From the NCBI GenBank assembly GCA_949752735.1, contig OX457053.1:27127797-27191796 (forward strand): 64,000 nt of DNA. Direction: 5' to 3'. Origin of the DNA: Lumbricus terrestris (Eukaryota; Annelida; Clitellata; Crassiclitellata; Lumbricidae). The position numbers were made by a program, and so were the translations under genes. This document shows, one piece after another, positions 53,430 to 63,554 of the stretch (within the stretch, counting starts at the first letter, position 1; each line of letters opens with the position of its first letter). The notes beneath the pieces are model-generated. The model saw nothing but the letters and a program-made list of their open reading frames with translations, did not search any database and was not told the origin of the DNA.

Positions 53430-54135
53430 GACAACTGACTCAGCTGACTCCTGATCCAGCTGACTCCTGACTCAGTTGACTTTTGACTCAGTTGACTTCT
53501 GACTAAGTTGTCTTTTGATTCAGCTGGTTTCTGATTAGGTTGACTCCTCACTCAGTTGACTCCTGACTCGGTTGACTCCTCACTCAGTTGACTCCTGTCT
53601 CAGTTGACTCCTGATTCAGCTGACTTCTGACTCAATTGACTCCTGATTTAGCTGATTTCTGGCTGAGTTGATTCATGATTCAGCTGACTTCTGACTCAGT
53701 TGATTCCTGACTCAGTTGACTTCTGACTCAGTTGTCTCCTGACTCAGTTGACTTCTGACTCAGTTGACTCCTGATTCAGCTGACTCCTGAAGCGGCTGTC
53801 CCCTGATTCAGCTGACTCCTGACTCGGTTGACTCCTGACTCAGTTGACTTCTGACTGAGCTGACTTCTGACTGAGTTGACTTCTGACTCAGTTGACTTCT
53901 GACTCAGTTGTCTCCTGATTCTGCTGACTTTTGACTCAGTTGACTCCTGATTCAGCTGACTTCTGACTCAGTTGTCTCCTGACTCAGTTGACTCCTGACT
54001 GAGTTGCTTCCTGATTCAGCTGGTTTCTGACTCAGCTGACTCCTGACTCAGCTGACTTCTGACTCAGTTGACTCCTGATTCACCTGACTCCTGACTCGGT
54101 TGACTCCTGACTCGGTTGACTCCTGACTGAGTTGA
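53430..54135. repeat. Minisatellite of TGACTCCTGACTCAGT type, rich in AP-1 motifs
   Basis: About 700 bp built from 15-bp-like units alternating TGACTCAGT, TGACTTCTG and TGACTCCTG, starting 17 bp after the exon donor. By eye it contains about 18 exact TGACTCA words, the AP-1/TRE consensus. Whether they are bound is unknown; the density could simply follow from the unit sequence. Confidence 0.9.
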
Positions 54136-54181
54136 TTCCTTCAACTTGGAACTCAAGACTTATTTATTCTGTAAGGTCAAT

Positions 54182-54313
54182 CAGTAGCGGCGCTAGGGGC
54201 GGGGCTAGGGGGGCTAAACAGGCCATCCATTTTTTCTCCCATGTAAAAATAAAATTTTCGCACGAAAAAACCCGTTTAGCCCCCCAAAATCTGAAATCCT
54301 GGCGCCGCCACTG
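54182..54313. mobile_element. hAT-type MITE (CAGTRGCGGCGC family), copy 3
   Basis: 132 bp, CAGTAGCGGCGCTAGGGGC to CTGGCGCCGCCACTG, with AGGTCAAT at 54,174-54,181 and 54,314-54,321. The sequence from 54,322 to 54,727 is unassigned intron. Confidence 0.92.
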
Positions 54314-54727
54314 AGGTCAATGTATATGAGGTGCTCTTTTGACTGTGTTACGGCGCCATAGAAATTGTCATTGCTGTTATTGCTACCACGCGGTTACAGT
54401 TGGTGATGATCGACGTTTGGTTCTTGATTTCAACTGTTATCCACTCGTTACCAACTCCGCTAAAGTGAATATACAATGACCACATACTTTCAATGGGAGG
54501 ACGAGGCTGTGATCGGAGGATTGGCCACCCGTCATTGTACGCCCAGGCCAGAAAAATGAAGTCGCCATCACTTCATTCAAGGTCTGCTCCTCTGCCTCTT
54601 CTATAGTATACCCAAATGCTCTGCCACAGTTGTCCATTAAACGCAATGTCAGAGACAGTTGAAACTTAAAAGCCGACCCAGAGTTACATGGCTAAGTAAT
54701 TGTGAGTTTTGTTTGCTTGTTTGTATG

Positions 54728-54945
54728 TACGTGCACTTGTTATAGCGCCCCTTAGGGCCCTCTACTTACATGTAGAGGCGCTCCCGACTGCAGAGCGGAC
54801 ACTGTAGCCTACTGGAGTTTCATGTCGAATTGCTGAGCAATTGCGAGTGAAGGACTTGCCCAAGATCCCTACGACTTGAGATGGATTCGAATCTCGAACC
54901 TTCCGGCTTCAAGGCAAAGACGCCACCACTACACCACCGAGCCCC
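54728..54945 (-). mobile_element. tRNA-derived SINE, copy 4
   Basis: Inverse orientation: GTGCACTTGTTATAGCGCC at the left is the family's 3' end, with the mutated B-box region GGATTCGAATCTCGAACC and the head ending GGGGCTCGGTGG on the minus strand. The intron sequence from 54,946 to 55,242 is unassigned. Confidence 0.82.
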
Positions 54946-55242
54946 TTAAAATCCAAATTTGTATAGGTCATAATCAGTTTCTGGTTGTCGGCGCCCCACC
55001 CAACGCTAGTCAAAGGGACAAAACAGTTTCAAGTTGAGTTTGAAATTTGAATGTCTGTCGGGAGGTGCGACAAGTTAGCGTTGTGTGCGATTGCGAGTTT
55101 ATTAATACTTTACAGTACGAAAATACACTTGAATGATCGTTTAATTGCATTCAAGCGTATACTGTAAACAATGAAAACAATATATAATCTGAGATGATTG
55201 CCTTACCGTCAATGTTTTGAAGAGTCACTCCGTGGCAGGAGT

Positions 55243-55433
55243 AAATTTCCTGTAAGGTAATTGTTGGAGCTCCACAACACCTTCTTTTCGTTCCCGTTCT
55301 CCGTGATAAATAACCTTAATCGGTGGACAATAACATTTTAAGAGCTATTTTATCTACACATAATGGCTTCTACAACTGCATAATAATTATCCATTTAGAA
55401 CCGCACATTTTGTGTAGAACTGCAGGCTATAAA
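55243..55433. mobile_element. hAT-type MITE (CAGGGCTGTT family), copy 4, degraded
   Basis: Recognised by GGAGCTCCACAACACCTTCT, TTCCCGTTCTCCGTG, CTTCTACAACTGCA and GAACCGCACATTTTGTGTAG. Ends and target duplication are unclear. Sequence from 55,434 to 56,310 includes an AT dinucleotide run near 55,460 and otherwise nothing recognised. Confidence 0.6.
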
Positions 55434-56318
55434 GCCATGGTCAGTGACTCAGTGGACGAATATATATATAATATATATATATAATTTTATATTGTATAAG
55501 TTCACGTTACATTTGGTCATCATTGGAGCATAATTATCCTAATTGCGACGAATAGCGGTTGTATGCTTAATAATTATTGGTACTGTAATGGCTGCAGGTC
55601 TTCAATAGCCCGGCCGGTTAGTCCCTTGTCGCCCCAAGTATACGCACTTTTAAGTGCGCGCCAAATTGGGAGTGCATAATTATTTCATTGCGGCAAATAG
55701 CTGGCCGGAGAGGGGCGGAACCACGGGAATTTGAATCACGTGGTAAGGGAATCACGTTGATTGTGCAGTCGGTGTTTACCTCTATAACCGTAGAAAGACG
55801 GGTGAATGAACTCCGCGACTGGTTGTTCGCTGCCAGTGCCAGACCCAAACCTGGACAAAGGAGGGGGCGACACTAATCATCTCTTGTATGGCAGTGTCGT
55901 TAAACATGTAAACAGAGAGAGATGGGGTCAAGGCTCAGTGAAGAGAGGGAGCCTACGTCTAGGCCCGTGTTCGTTCTCGACTGTCCGAGAGTTAGGCCTA
56001 CTAGGCTACTTAAGATGTTAACAGAGTAGTCTATGCCTGACGTTGTCGTATTCTCGTTGATTACGTGAGTGTGGACACTTAATGGGATAATGTCTGTTGA
56101 AATGAAACTCGAGAAAGATCTTCACACTGTAATAATGCAATTTATATACTGTATTTTATTTAATTATTTATAAAGCGCCTATAGTAGGATGAACCGTTCA
56201 GAGGTGCTCACAGTGCGCAATGGCTTCGCGAGAAGAAACAGGTTTTGAGAGGAGAGGAGAGGAGAAGGAGGAAGAGAGACTGCCAGACAGAATTGTAGAG
56301 CTATAGCGATTCCTTATT

Positions 56319-56502
56319 AAGCTCTTTACTCAGAGGCGCTCCCGACTACAGCGCGGACACTGCATCGGAGTTTCACGCCAGAGTGCACGAGCAATTGCGA
56401 GTGAAGGACTTGCTCACGGTCCCTACGCGGCGGCTTGAGGTGGATTCGAACCTGGAATCCACCGGCTGCAGGGCACCGAATCAACCACTGCACAACGGCG
56501 CT
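56319..56502 (-). mobile_element. tRNA-derived SINE, copy 5
   Basis: AGCTCTTTACTCAGAGGCGC at the left, GGTGGATTCGAACCTGGAAT as the inverse of the B-box region, and GAGCGCCG on the minus strand as head. It lies about 180 bp before an exon. Confidence 0.82.
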
Positions 56503-56681
56503 CCATTGATGATCGTGCAGAGTAGACCTATTACTTCTTATTTTGCGAGATCTATATAATTTAATTTCTTGTTATTCAATTAGACTCATTACAATTTAGT
56601 TTTTAATTGATATCATTTGATTTAAATCAATCTAATCGTTATTTATAAGTGAAGCATTCGTTTGCAATTTTGTTTCATCAG

Positions 56682-56925
56682 TTCTTGTCCGGATGAACTC
56701 TTCGCTTCAGCTGCACAACATCAGCGAGTCTCTTCGAGGTCTGAACGTCGACGGACTGAACTTCATCTTTGAGGTGCGCGTTGACAGAGGCCAGACGAAT
56801 TCATCGATCTGCACTGGCTTCCAGCTGATCCTAAACTCGTCCACTTGTGCACCGTTGACCGCATCAGCCAACAGCGAAATCGTCATCCACTACGCAATTA
56901 ACGGGACACGAACCACTGAGATCCG
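56682..56925 (+). CDS. Exon of the secreted/surface protein (glycosylated segment)
   Basis: Acceptor TGTTTCATCAG before TT; the two bases complete a codon left by the exon ending 53,413 (G + TT). It encodes LVRMNSSLQLHNISESLRGL, then VDGLNFIFEVRVDRG, NSSICTGFQLILNSSTC and IVIHYAINGTRTTEIR. There are five N-glycosylation sequons in 81 residues, two cysteines, and alternating hydrophobic residues suggesting beta strands. The proposed donor CCG|GTTTGT leaves phase 2, which the next exon (A|TCG) completes as CGA. Family not recognised. Confidence 0.65.
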
Positions 56926-57140
56926 GTTTGTTCAATATTAATTTTGTAGATTCGCCAATCCATTAATTGTAATGTAGCTGTGATTGTAACTGCAAGCTGT
57001 GTGTAATGACGACAATTTATAGAGCGCCCATCCGGTGGCGATCTATGCAGATGCATTGTGTTAACTGTTTCTGTAGAGAATTGCTGTTATTGTAAAGCAC
57101 CCTATTAGTGACTGCGTTTGACAATTGTATTGTATTGCAT

Positions 57141-57200
57141 AGAAACATTTATAAAGCACCTCAAACGGACTATCTATTCAGAGGCGCTCTCAGCGTGACA
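57141..57200 (-). mobile_element. SINE tail fragment
   Basis: CATTTATAAAGCACCTCAAA and TTCAGAGGCGCTCTCAGCG are the inverse of the SINE family's 3' part. The rest of 56,926-57,239 has no further feature. Confidence 0.6.
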
Positions 57201-57317
57201 GTCCCGAGAAAATAAGAAAGACTTCAAGCAAAGCGAACTTAGTGAGCCAATGATGGTTAACTAAATAATTAGAAGCTGAAGATGACACCCCAATAAGATC
57301 TTACTACGAATAGTCGT

Positions 57318-57806
57318 TTGCTAAATACTTCCACTGTAATACGGATGTTCACAGTCACTACACCAGATCCTGTAATAAATACCATAAAGATTTCGCACGT
57401 ACTAAAACTAGGCAGTTTTGTATCTCATATCGTGGACCCTGTGTGTGGAATTCTTTACCTGTTTCTTTCAAATTCTTTGACTAATGTGCCTTCTGTAGGG
57501 GTATTTTAAAAAGAATTAAAACAGCATCTAATTGGGTTTGAATGAAGACATTTTGACAGATATTGATATAACTTTGAAGATGTTTTGGTTGCTGCTTGTT
57601 CATCGTTGCTACCTACTTAAATTTAGTGAAATTTCAAATTGGGTTCCCTGGCAGCGGAGCATTGTTGCTCCTTTAGGGATGACCCTTTGACACCGAGAAG
57701 AAAGCTTGCGGGCAGACACTGTGTTTTTTTCTATAAAACTGTTTTAATCTATTGATGCTGTGATGCTCTTTTGATATTGGTGTCAATAAAAAGTCTTGAG
57801 TTGAGT
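57318..57806 (+). mobile_element. Decayed LINE 3' end
   Basis: RGPCVWNSLPVSFKFFD near 57,431-57,481 is the usual C-terminus of a LINE polymerase. A 3' UTR follows, with GCGGGCAGACACTGTG, and a tail AATAAAAAGTCTTGAGTTGAG. The frame is disrupted. The same tail occurs at 45,588-45,723. Confidence 0.75.
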
Positions 57807-57809
57807 TGA

Positions 57810-58140
57810 GAATAGTGGGATGGAGGTCATTCCACATAGAAGGGCCCACAATGACAGAGGCGCGGTGTTGGGCCTTTGCCTTGGAACCAAGAGATCAAGT
57901 CGATCGGCAGACCGGAGAGGGCGGAAAGAGACTGCATAGAGGGGTTTATGCATCAAGTCACAAAGGCATTTAGGAGCTTGTCCAATTTGAGTTTTTGAAA
58001 CAAAGAGCAGTACCTTGAGTTGGACACGAGAGGCAACAGGAAGCCAGTGAAGAACATCAGTCATGTACGTAGAAATGTGGAGTAGCGATGTAGACGAGCA
58101 ATGAGCCGGCTGCAGCGTTCATAACTGGCTGAAGGGAGTA
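57810..58140 (-). mobile_element. Decayed LINE polymerase fragment
   Basis: The minus-strand frame reads TDVLHWLPVASRVQLKVLLF, APKCLCDLMHK, FRPLRSADRLDLLVPRQRP, a common segment after the RT of CR1/L2-like LINEs (LHWLPV...DL...LRS). It abuts the plus-strand fragment tail to tail. Confidence 0.8.
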
Positions 58141-58203
58141 TAAGCGAACTTTGGGAAGCCAATAGTGAGCCAATGATGGTTAACTAAATAATTAGAAGCT
58201 AAT

Positions 58204-58929
58204 TTATTAGCTAATTTATTGGCTTGGCCCTGCTGCTTCGATATTCAAATTAATGAGTAAACATTTTTGTTAGAAATTCGACTTATAATATTAAAAGTTG
58301 TCTATAATTAAAATTCATAGTTAGCTTCAAAAATAAACTGGCCGCATGTGTCTTTGCTTAATTTTTTTGTAGATGCTTTCGTTGTAGGCTACGGCCGGTA
58401 AACAATTGTTTTCAATATGAGTTCTTATGATATTATTATTGGAGGCCAACTTGAAAAGGACCTTTTTACAATTGCCAGCTAAGAGCATAGAGACTTTTAC
58501 CATGTCAAAAAACAAGCTGTGAAAGTCATTAGACCGGAGACTTGACAAAGCAAACGTGCAATCAAGTAGCACCGAACAGTGTGACATTTAATCTAACACC
58601 TGCGTCTATCGGAATGCCCGCTGCGTACACAGCGTCTCTAGGAATCTCTTCAGACCAGGGTGAGAATTGCCGTGGGGTTGAGGGGCTCAACCCCTCTAGT
58701 CCTTCTTAGGATCCCATAGTAAAGCCTACTTCTCACACCCTAACTCCATGTGGTTCATAGTCTAACCCCAGTAATTTCTCTACAATTTTCATGCTGCTTC
58801 AGACACAATATACAAGTGCCTGTTACATTACTGGCACCCTCCCCTCAAGCAGCGAATCGAGTATGGGATCGCTGCTCTGGTCTGGCGCAGCCTGCTAGGT
58901 CTCGCTCCTGTATAGGCCTACCTAGCCTA
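58204..58929. other. Intron sequence without recognisable feature
   Basis: AT-rich part of the plus-strand gene's third intron. No repeat termini or coding exon identified. Confidence 0.4.
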
Positions 58930-58996
58930 CAGCCTTTGTCCAGCCGAACATCGAGCACTAAGAGTAGGGATTCAGAGCTCGCTACGGTAATACCTT

Positions 58997-59246
58997 TGTC
59001 ATCCTCTCTGCCCTACGTTGGCCACAGGCCACGAGTTGACTCCACACAGATTCAAGTTCAACTGCTTTATTATCAATCTACACCTATATTTATATATACA
59101 AGTAACTCCTCCTACAATGCTATACTATCCAATTATAATACAGTGTGTCCTGTCATAGTTCAAGATTGACAGTTCATAATAGTTCATGATAAATTTTAAA
59201 TAAATATAATATATATCTCTATATATATCTGTGCCTACCTATGACA
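58997..59246 (-). repeat. 3' LTR of the deleted Gmr1-like element
   Basis: 250 bp, TGTCA...TGACA as read on plus. Two differences from the other LTR were seen (position 6, and GTGCCTACC versus GTACCTACC). Next to it, 59,247-59,270 on the minus strand is CTTAAAAAAAGGGATTAGAG, the likely polypurine tract. Confidence 0.93.
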
Positions 59247-59388
59247 TTACCTCTAATCCCTTTTTTTAAGTTTTCAAATCATAACAATTTGTAAACTTAA
59301 ATAAATCAACACAATAATAATTAAAATAAACACTAATTATCTACTACATATGTTTTCCCTGGATCCATATGTACATTACATTACTCCT

Positions 59389-59793
59389 CTAAAGTCTAGA
59401 CATACAATCAGCAACGATATTCAATTTCCCTTTCTTGTATCTAATCTCTACATCAAAATTTTGCAACGCTAAACTCCAGCGAACCATTTTGGCTGATTTT
59501 GACATAGTCGTGCTTAAATAAGTCAAAGGATTGTGATCGGTAAAAATGACAATGTGTGAGCCCAAAATAATATCCTTCAATTTAGATAGAGCCCAAACAA
59601 TGGCATATGCTTCTTTCTCTATTGTGGCCCAGTTTTGTTGAGTGGCAGTCAATTTTTGGCTAATAAAAGAAACTGGCCTTTCTTTTCCTTCATGATCTAA
59701 TTGGGTCATTACTGTTGCATGACTACTGTCACAATACAGATTCACTGGTTCACCCAAACGAAATATTTTAAGAACAAACATCGTTACACACAC
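59389..59793 (-). pseudogene. RNase H remnant of the deleted element
   Basis: VNLYCDSSHATVMTQLDHEG through TDHNPLTYLST to KKGKLNIVADCMSRL corresponds to the RNase H domain of the intact element but lacks several residues after CDSS, within the first active-site strand. The stop lies at the same place as in the intact element. Confidence 0.88.
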
Positions 59794-59903
59794 AACGCTT
59801 CAATTGAGTTTTCGTTAACAGTCTAGCCATGTCAGATTATGTTTTCTTATTATATCAGTTATCGGCATTAAAAGCAACGCAATAAGCTTGAGATGTTCGT
59901 AGG

Positions 59904-60098
59904 TCATCCCATGTCATCGAATGGACTGTTTGATTGATTCATGATGTCCATATTGATGAGTTCAGAAATCTGTCTCTCGATTTCTGGCTGATATATCATT
60001 GGAGTGCGTAATGCAGAGCACTCTTTTGGCACACAATCAGGCCGCAGATTAACTTCATGTTCTACGACAGTACAAAAATCAAATTTGTCAGAAAACAT
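59904..60098 (-). pseudogene. RT N-terminal remnant
   Basis: FCTVVEHEVNLRPDCVPKEC, RTPMIYQPEIERQISELI correspond to the segment before the RT fingers of the intact element. The palm with YVDD is missing between this block and the RNase H block, a deletion of about 230 codons. Confidence 0.85.
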
Positions 60099-60179
60099 TC
60101 AATGTGTTTATTTGAAACATTCAGCAATAGTGTTTGTTGTGCAACAGTCAACAATTTCAAAAGTGCATTACAAACAACT

Positions 60180-61342
60180 GCTGCAATTAAACTTTTCAGT
60201 AAGAACACTGTAGTCCATCTAGTACAGATGTCAACTATGCATAAACAATAGCAAAGTTCCTGTGAGAACGTTGGCTCAATGGGTCCAATTATAGGCCTAT
60301 CCATTTGGAAAGTTCTGAAAGCTATTTGATTTCTAGGTATGGCCATAACTGGCACTCGATCTAACACAACATTTCTGGCTTTTAGTTGGCAATCGGTACA
60401 AGATGCACACCACTCTTTAATCTCATTTTTAATTCCAGGCCAAACGAAAGATAAACTTATCCGCTCTCGGGTTTTATCTTCGGCGAAGTGATCGCTGAAC
60501 ACCACTTCGTGAGCCAATTCTTTAATCTTCTGTCGCCTCTGCTTAGGCACAGCCAGATGGCCATTACACAAACAAAACTCAGAATTCCCTGCTTTTGCCA
60601 AATGAAACGATTCATCTGCTTGTTCTTTCTTGGCAAACTCCATAGAATCAGAGAAACCTAGAGTTTGTTGTAATTGATGTTGCGCTGATAACTGATTCGG
60701 CGTTTGTTGTGGCACTGTCAAGTTATCTGCCAAACTTTCCTGTTTTTCCAAGTGCAAATCTGTCATTTCAGTTTTATCTAAATTGCTTGGCTCTTCAACC
60801 AAACTTACTTCCTGTATACTCCTCTGTTCAGCCTTTTTAATTTGCGATCTTGTCATCATATTTGACTGACTGTTGGTGTCCAAAATAGGAATTTGTGGTA
60901 ATGATTTTAATTCTGCAATGATCTCAGGATGTAATAAACAAGTCTCTTTCCCTGTCATATCGTCAACCACTGCACAAATTATTGTCATAAAAGGTCCAAT
61001 ATTTAAACAATTGTCAGTCTTATCCATCTCTTCGTTCACCAATCTCAATTCCAGTTTAACCAGCTTTGCGGTAATAGCTTTTCCAGCAACACATTGCAAA
61101 CTTACATTACCCATCTCTTCCACTGGTAAGCCTTTGATTATCTCCTTACTTATCACAGGAATTTCCGTACCTGAGGCAACAAGACAATTAATCCTCCTAT
61201 TGTCACTTCCATTCTGTTTTATTTCAATACCTACATGTTGCAAAGTCGATTTTTTAAGAATTAGATTGCTGTTAAAGTAATTTGTATCCCCTTCCTTCCT
61301 TCGTTCCTCAAACTTCTTCCCTCTTCCTTCTTTTCGTTTCAA
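60180..61342 (-). pseudogene. Protease and integrase N-terminal remnant
   Basis: Protease segment LVASGTEIPVISKE: the catalytic Asp of the DSG motif is Ala here (GCC codon), so it would be inactive. The integrase zinc-domain part follows (ELAHEVVFSDHFAEDKTRER, WCASCTDCQLKA), then the start of the core (FQMDRPIIGPIEP, IVDICTRWTTVFLLKSL). It breaks off at ALLKLL before the second catalytic Asp. The frame stays open for about 420 codons because the deletions are mostly frame-preserving. Confidence 0.88.
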
Positions 61343-61803
61343 TCCTCATCATGCTCTGTCCATTTTGATCTTTCTGCCGCAATCTGTTCTTCGTGCTTCT
61401 TCCACATCTTCTCCATATTCTCCATATGCAATTGTAATTGCCGTTTCTGAAATGCCATCTCCTCTTTTCTCATCTCCATTTCTTCTCTTCTTAAAGCCCG
61501 TTCTTCTCTCCTCAGAGCCATCTCCTCCACTCTCATTCTCTCATCTCTGTCGGTACTCGCCCTTCTTGGTCTATACTCTTCTTCTTCTGATATTCTGCTC
61601 TCTTCTCCCAATTCAACATACGCGCCTACCTGTACTTCTCCTTCTTCTACAATCCATGCCTTGGCCAATTCATCACACAATGCCTCTCGATCAAGCAAAA
61701 ACAACTCATCTTGCGACTTCCCATACTCTCTCAACACTTGTCTCACCCTCTCCGTAGACATACTCTTCATTTCTGCACGTTTTTCACTCGAAAGACTTTC
61801 CAT
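61339..61803 (-). pseudogene. Gag N-terminal remnant
   Basis: Starts MESLSSEKRAEMKSMSTERV at 61,801-61,803 and aligns with the intact element's MEKLTEQ...KKMSSDRI and ALAEVWLKEE (here ELAKAWIVEE). A Glu/Arg-rich coiled coil follows and the frame ends after about 155 residues. Capsid and zinc knuckle are absent. Confidence 0.85.
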
Positions 61804-61829
61804 CTTGTTATGCAAATCAAGCACAAAAG

Positions 61830-62611
61830 AACCACACAAAGAAAATCACCACACAAAGAAACTCAATACGCAACCAAAATCACCACACAAAGAAACTCAA
61901 TACGCAATCAAAATCACCACCAAACAAAAATCACACCCAAAAGTGTTCACAACTTCACACGTGTACAAGAAAATTAACTTATCTTCTATAACAGAGTTCT
62001 TTTCTTCCACCGTCGTCTTCTCCCAAACCACCAACAGGTTGAGTTGACTTCGGTTGCTTCACCGTCTGCTTCAGATCGTCACCATCAGCTTCGTAGATTG
62101 CCACCGTCACTTTCGCAGATCGTCACCTTCGCAGATCGTCACCTTTGCAGATCATCACAGATCGTCACCGTCACTTCGCAGATCGTCGCCGTCACCTTCA
62201 CAGATCGATCAGCACCTCGATCCTCAGATCGTCACCGTCAGTCAGTAGAACGGCTTATTTCCTCGTCCTCTCGCGACCGGAATTAAATTGCTCCACACAG
62301 ACACCGTCCGATGTAGACACTGCCTGCACTGTAGACTTGAAGACCGATCAGCTTTGCTTCGACTGATTTCCTCCAAAACAGCATTGGCGTCAGACAGAAG
62401 GCAACGAATGCAACTCAGACCTATTTAGGATCAGCCCTTGCTGCACTCATTAACCATCTGTCAACCGAAAATAATCGTAGATCGTCTCACGTATACGATT
62501 CAGACAAAATAACAACTTGTTGCTAGTTATCTGTCTCTCCAAAACTCCAACAGTCTCTTCAGTTCAGTTTGCGTGGCCAGGGATCATTCGCATCCCACCG
62601 CTGCCACCAAA
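61830..62611 (-). other. Leader of the deleted element with tandem repeats, and primer site
   Basis: Three copies of a CACACAAAGAAACTCAATACG-type unit lie at 61,835-61,925, and CAGATCGTCACC repeats at 62,070-62,240. The primer site is 62,592-62,609, whose inverse is TGGTGGCAGCGGTGGGAT, two bases from the LTR. Confidence 0.85.
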
Positions 62612-62861
62612 TGTCAGCCTCTCTGCCCTACGTTGGCCACAGGCCACGAGTTGACTCCACACAGATTCAAGTTCAACTGCTTTATTATCAATCTACACCT
62701 ATATTTATATATACAAGTAACTCCTCCTACAATGCTATACTATCCAATTATAATACAGTGTGTCCTGTCATAGTTCAAGATTGACAGTTCATAATAGTTC
62801 ATGATAAATTTTAAATAAATATAATATATATCTCTATATATATCTGTACCTACCTATGACA
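62612..62861 (-). repeat. 5' LTR of the deleted Gmr1-like element
   Basis: 250 bp, paired with 58,997-59,246. AT-rich second half with TATATATCTCTATATATATC. Confidence 0.93.
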
Positions 62862-63092
62862 ACCTTAGTGAGCTCTGAAGCCCTACTCTTAGTGCTCGCT
62901 GTTCGGCTGAACAAAGTCTGCAATCAATCAGTCCCTTTGCTCTTACTTCACCTATGCAGAGTCGTGCCTTCTCGGTGGAAGAATCCTCCACCTGGAATGG
63001 CCTCCTCTTGACGCTCCGCTGCCTCTATAGACTATAGAGCTCCTTATCATGCATTCCTCGCTTATCTTATGACAGTTTTATGCGTCCGCGCT

Positions 63093-63417
63093 CAGGGACG
63101 GATCCAGGCAGGGGCCAATCCAGCCATGGCCCACCCATTTAAAAAGTGCATGGACGTGCCTCCCCCCATTTGGTTTCAAAATGCAGCGGGAGAGAAAAGC
63201 AGGATACTAGAGACGATATTACTCCGACCAGGATGACTGATGACTAAAAAAAGGTCATCAACTATTTTGGCGGCTGAAACGGTATCTTTTTTCTTGGAAA
63301 TTGGACGAATGGCTAAAAATAGTCATCAGAGTTTTCGGCGACCAAGACAAAATTTTTTCCCTGTCCCAAGACCGAAAATTTTGGCCTTCCCTTCGAAAAT
63401 TTCTGTATCCGCCTTTG
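63093..63417. mobile_element. hAT-type MITE (CARGGRCGGATMCAG family), copy 2
   Basis: Left end CAGGGACGGATCCAGGC, right end the inverse of CAAAGGCGGATACAG, with the exact 8-bp duplication TCCGCGCT at 63,085-63,092 and 63,418-63,425. It contains AAGGTCATCAACTATTTTGG blocks like copy 1. Confidence 0.9.
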
Positions 63418-63420
63418 TCC

Positions 63421-63498
63421 GCGCTGAGGTTGGGAGAGCATCTGAGTAGTCCCCTTGAAGAAGCTTCATCCCAAATAATTCATTTAATGAATGAGTGA
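63421..63498 (+). mobile_element. SINE tail fragment
   Basis: TTGGGAGAGCATCTGAGTAG, CCCTTGAAGAAGC and an ATGAATGA end, the degraded 3' part of the SINE family. Confidence 0.55.
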
Positions 63499-63554
63499 AG
63501 CCCATTACATCACCTAAAGTCCTAAACCGTTACCTTAGTACTTTTATTTCTCAG

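Larger units (their letters stand above)
58992..62866 (-). mobile_element. Internally deleted Gmr1-like LTR retrotransposon
   Basis: Element 58,997-62,861 (3,865 bp) with the exact 5-bp duplication ACCTT at 58,992-58,996 and 62,862-62,866. It has 250-bp LTRs, a tRNA-Leu-type primer site identical to that of the intact element, and a polypurine tract. The remaining coding blocks are in Gmr1 order: gag start, protease, integrase start, RT start, RNase H. The LTRs are unrelated in sequence to the 599-bp LTRs. It lies antisense in an intron of the plus-strand gene. Confidence 0.93.
58930..62920. repeat. Inverted repeat split by the deleted LTR element
   Basis: Left arm 58,930-58,996 and right arm 62,862-62,920 are inverted copies (GCCGAACATCGAGCACTAAG and inverse of GCCGAACAGCGAGCACTAAG; AGAGTAGGG; TTCAGAGCTC), about 55 bp with roughly six mismatches. 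Removing the LTR element and one target copy leaves a hairpin with stem CTACGGT/ACCTTAG and loop AAT. Confidence 0.88.
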
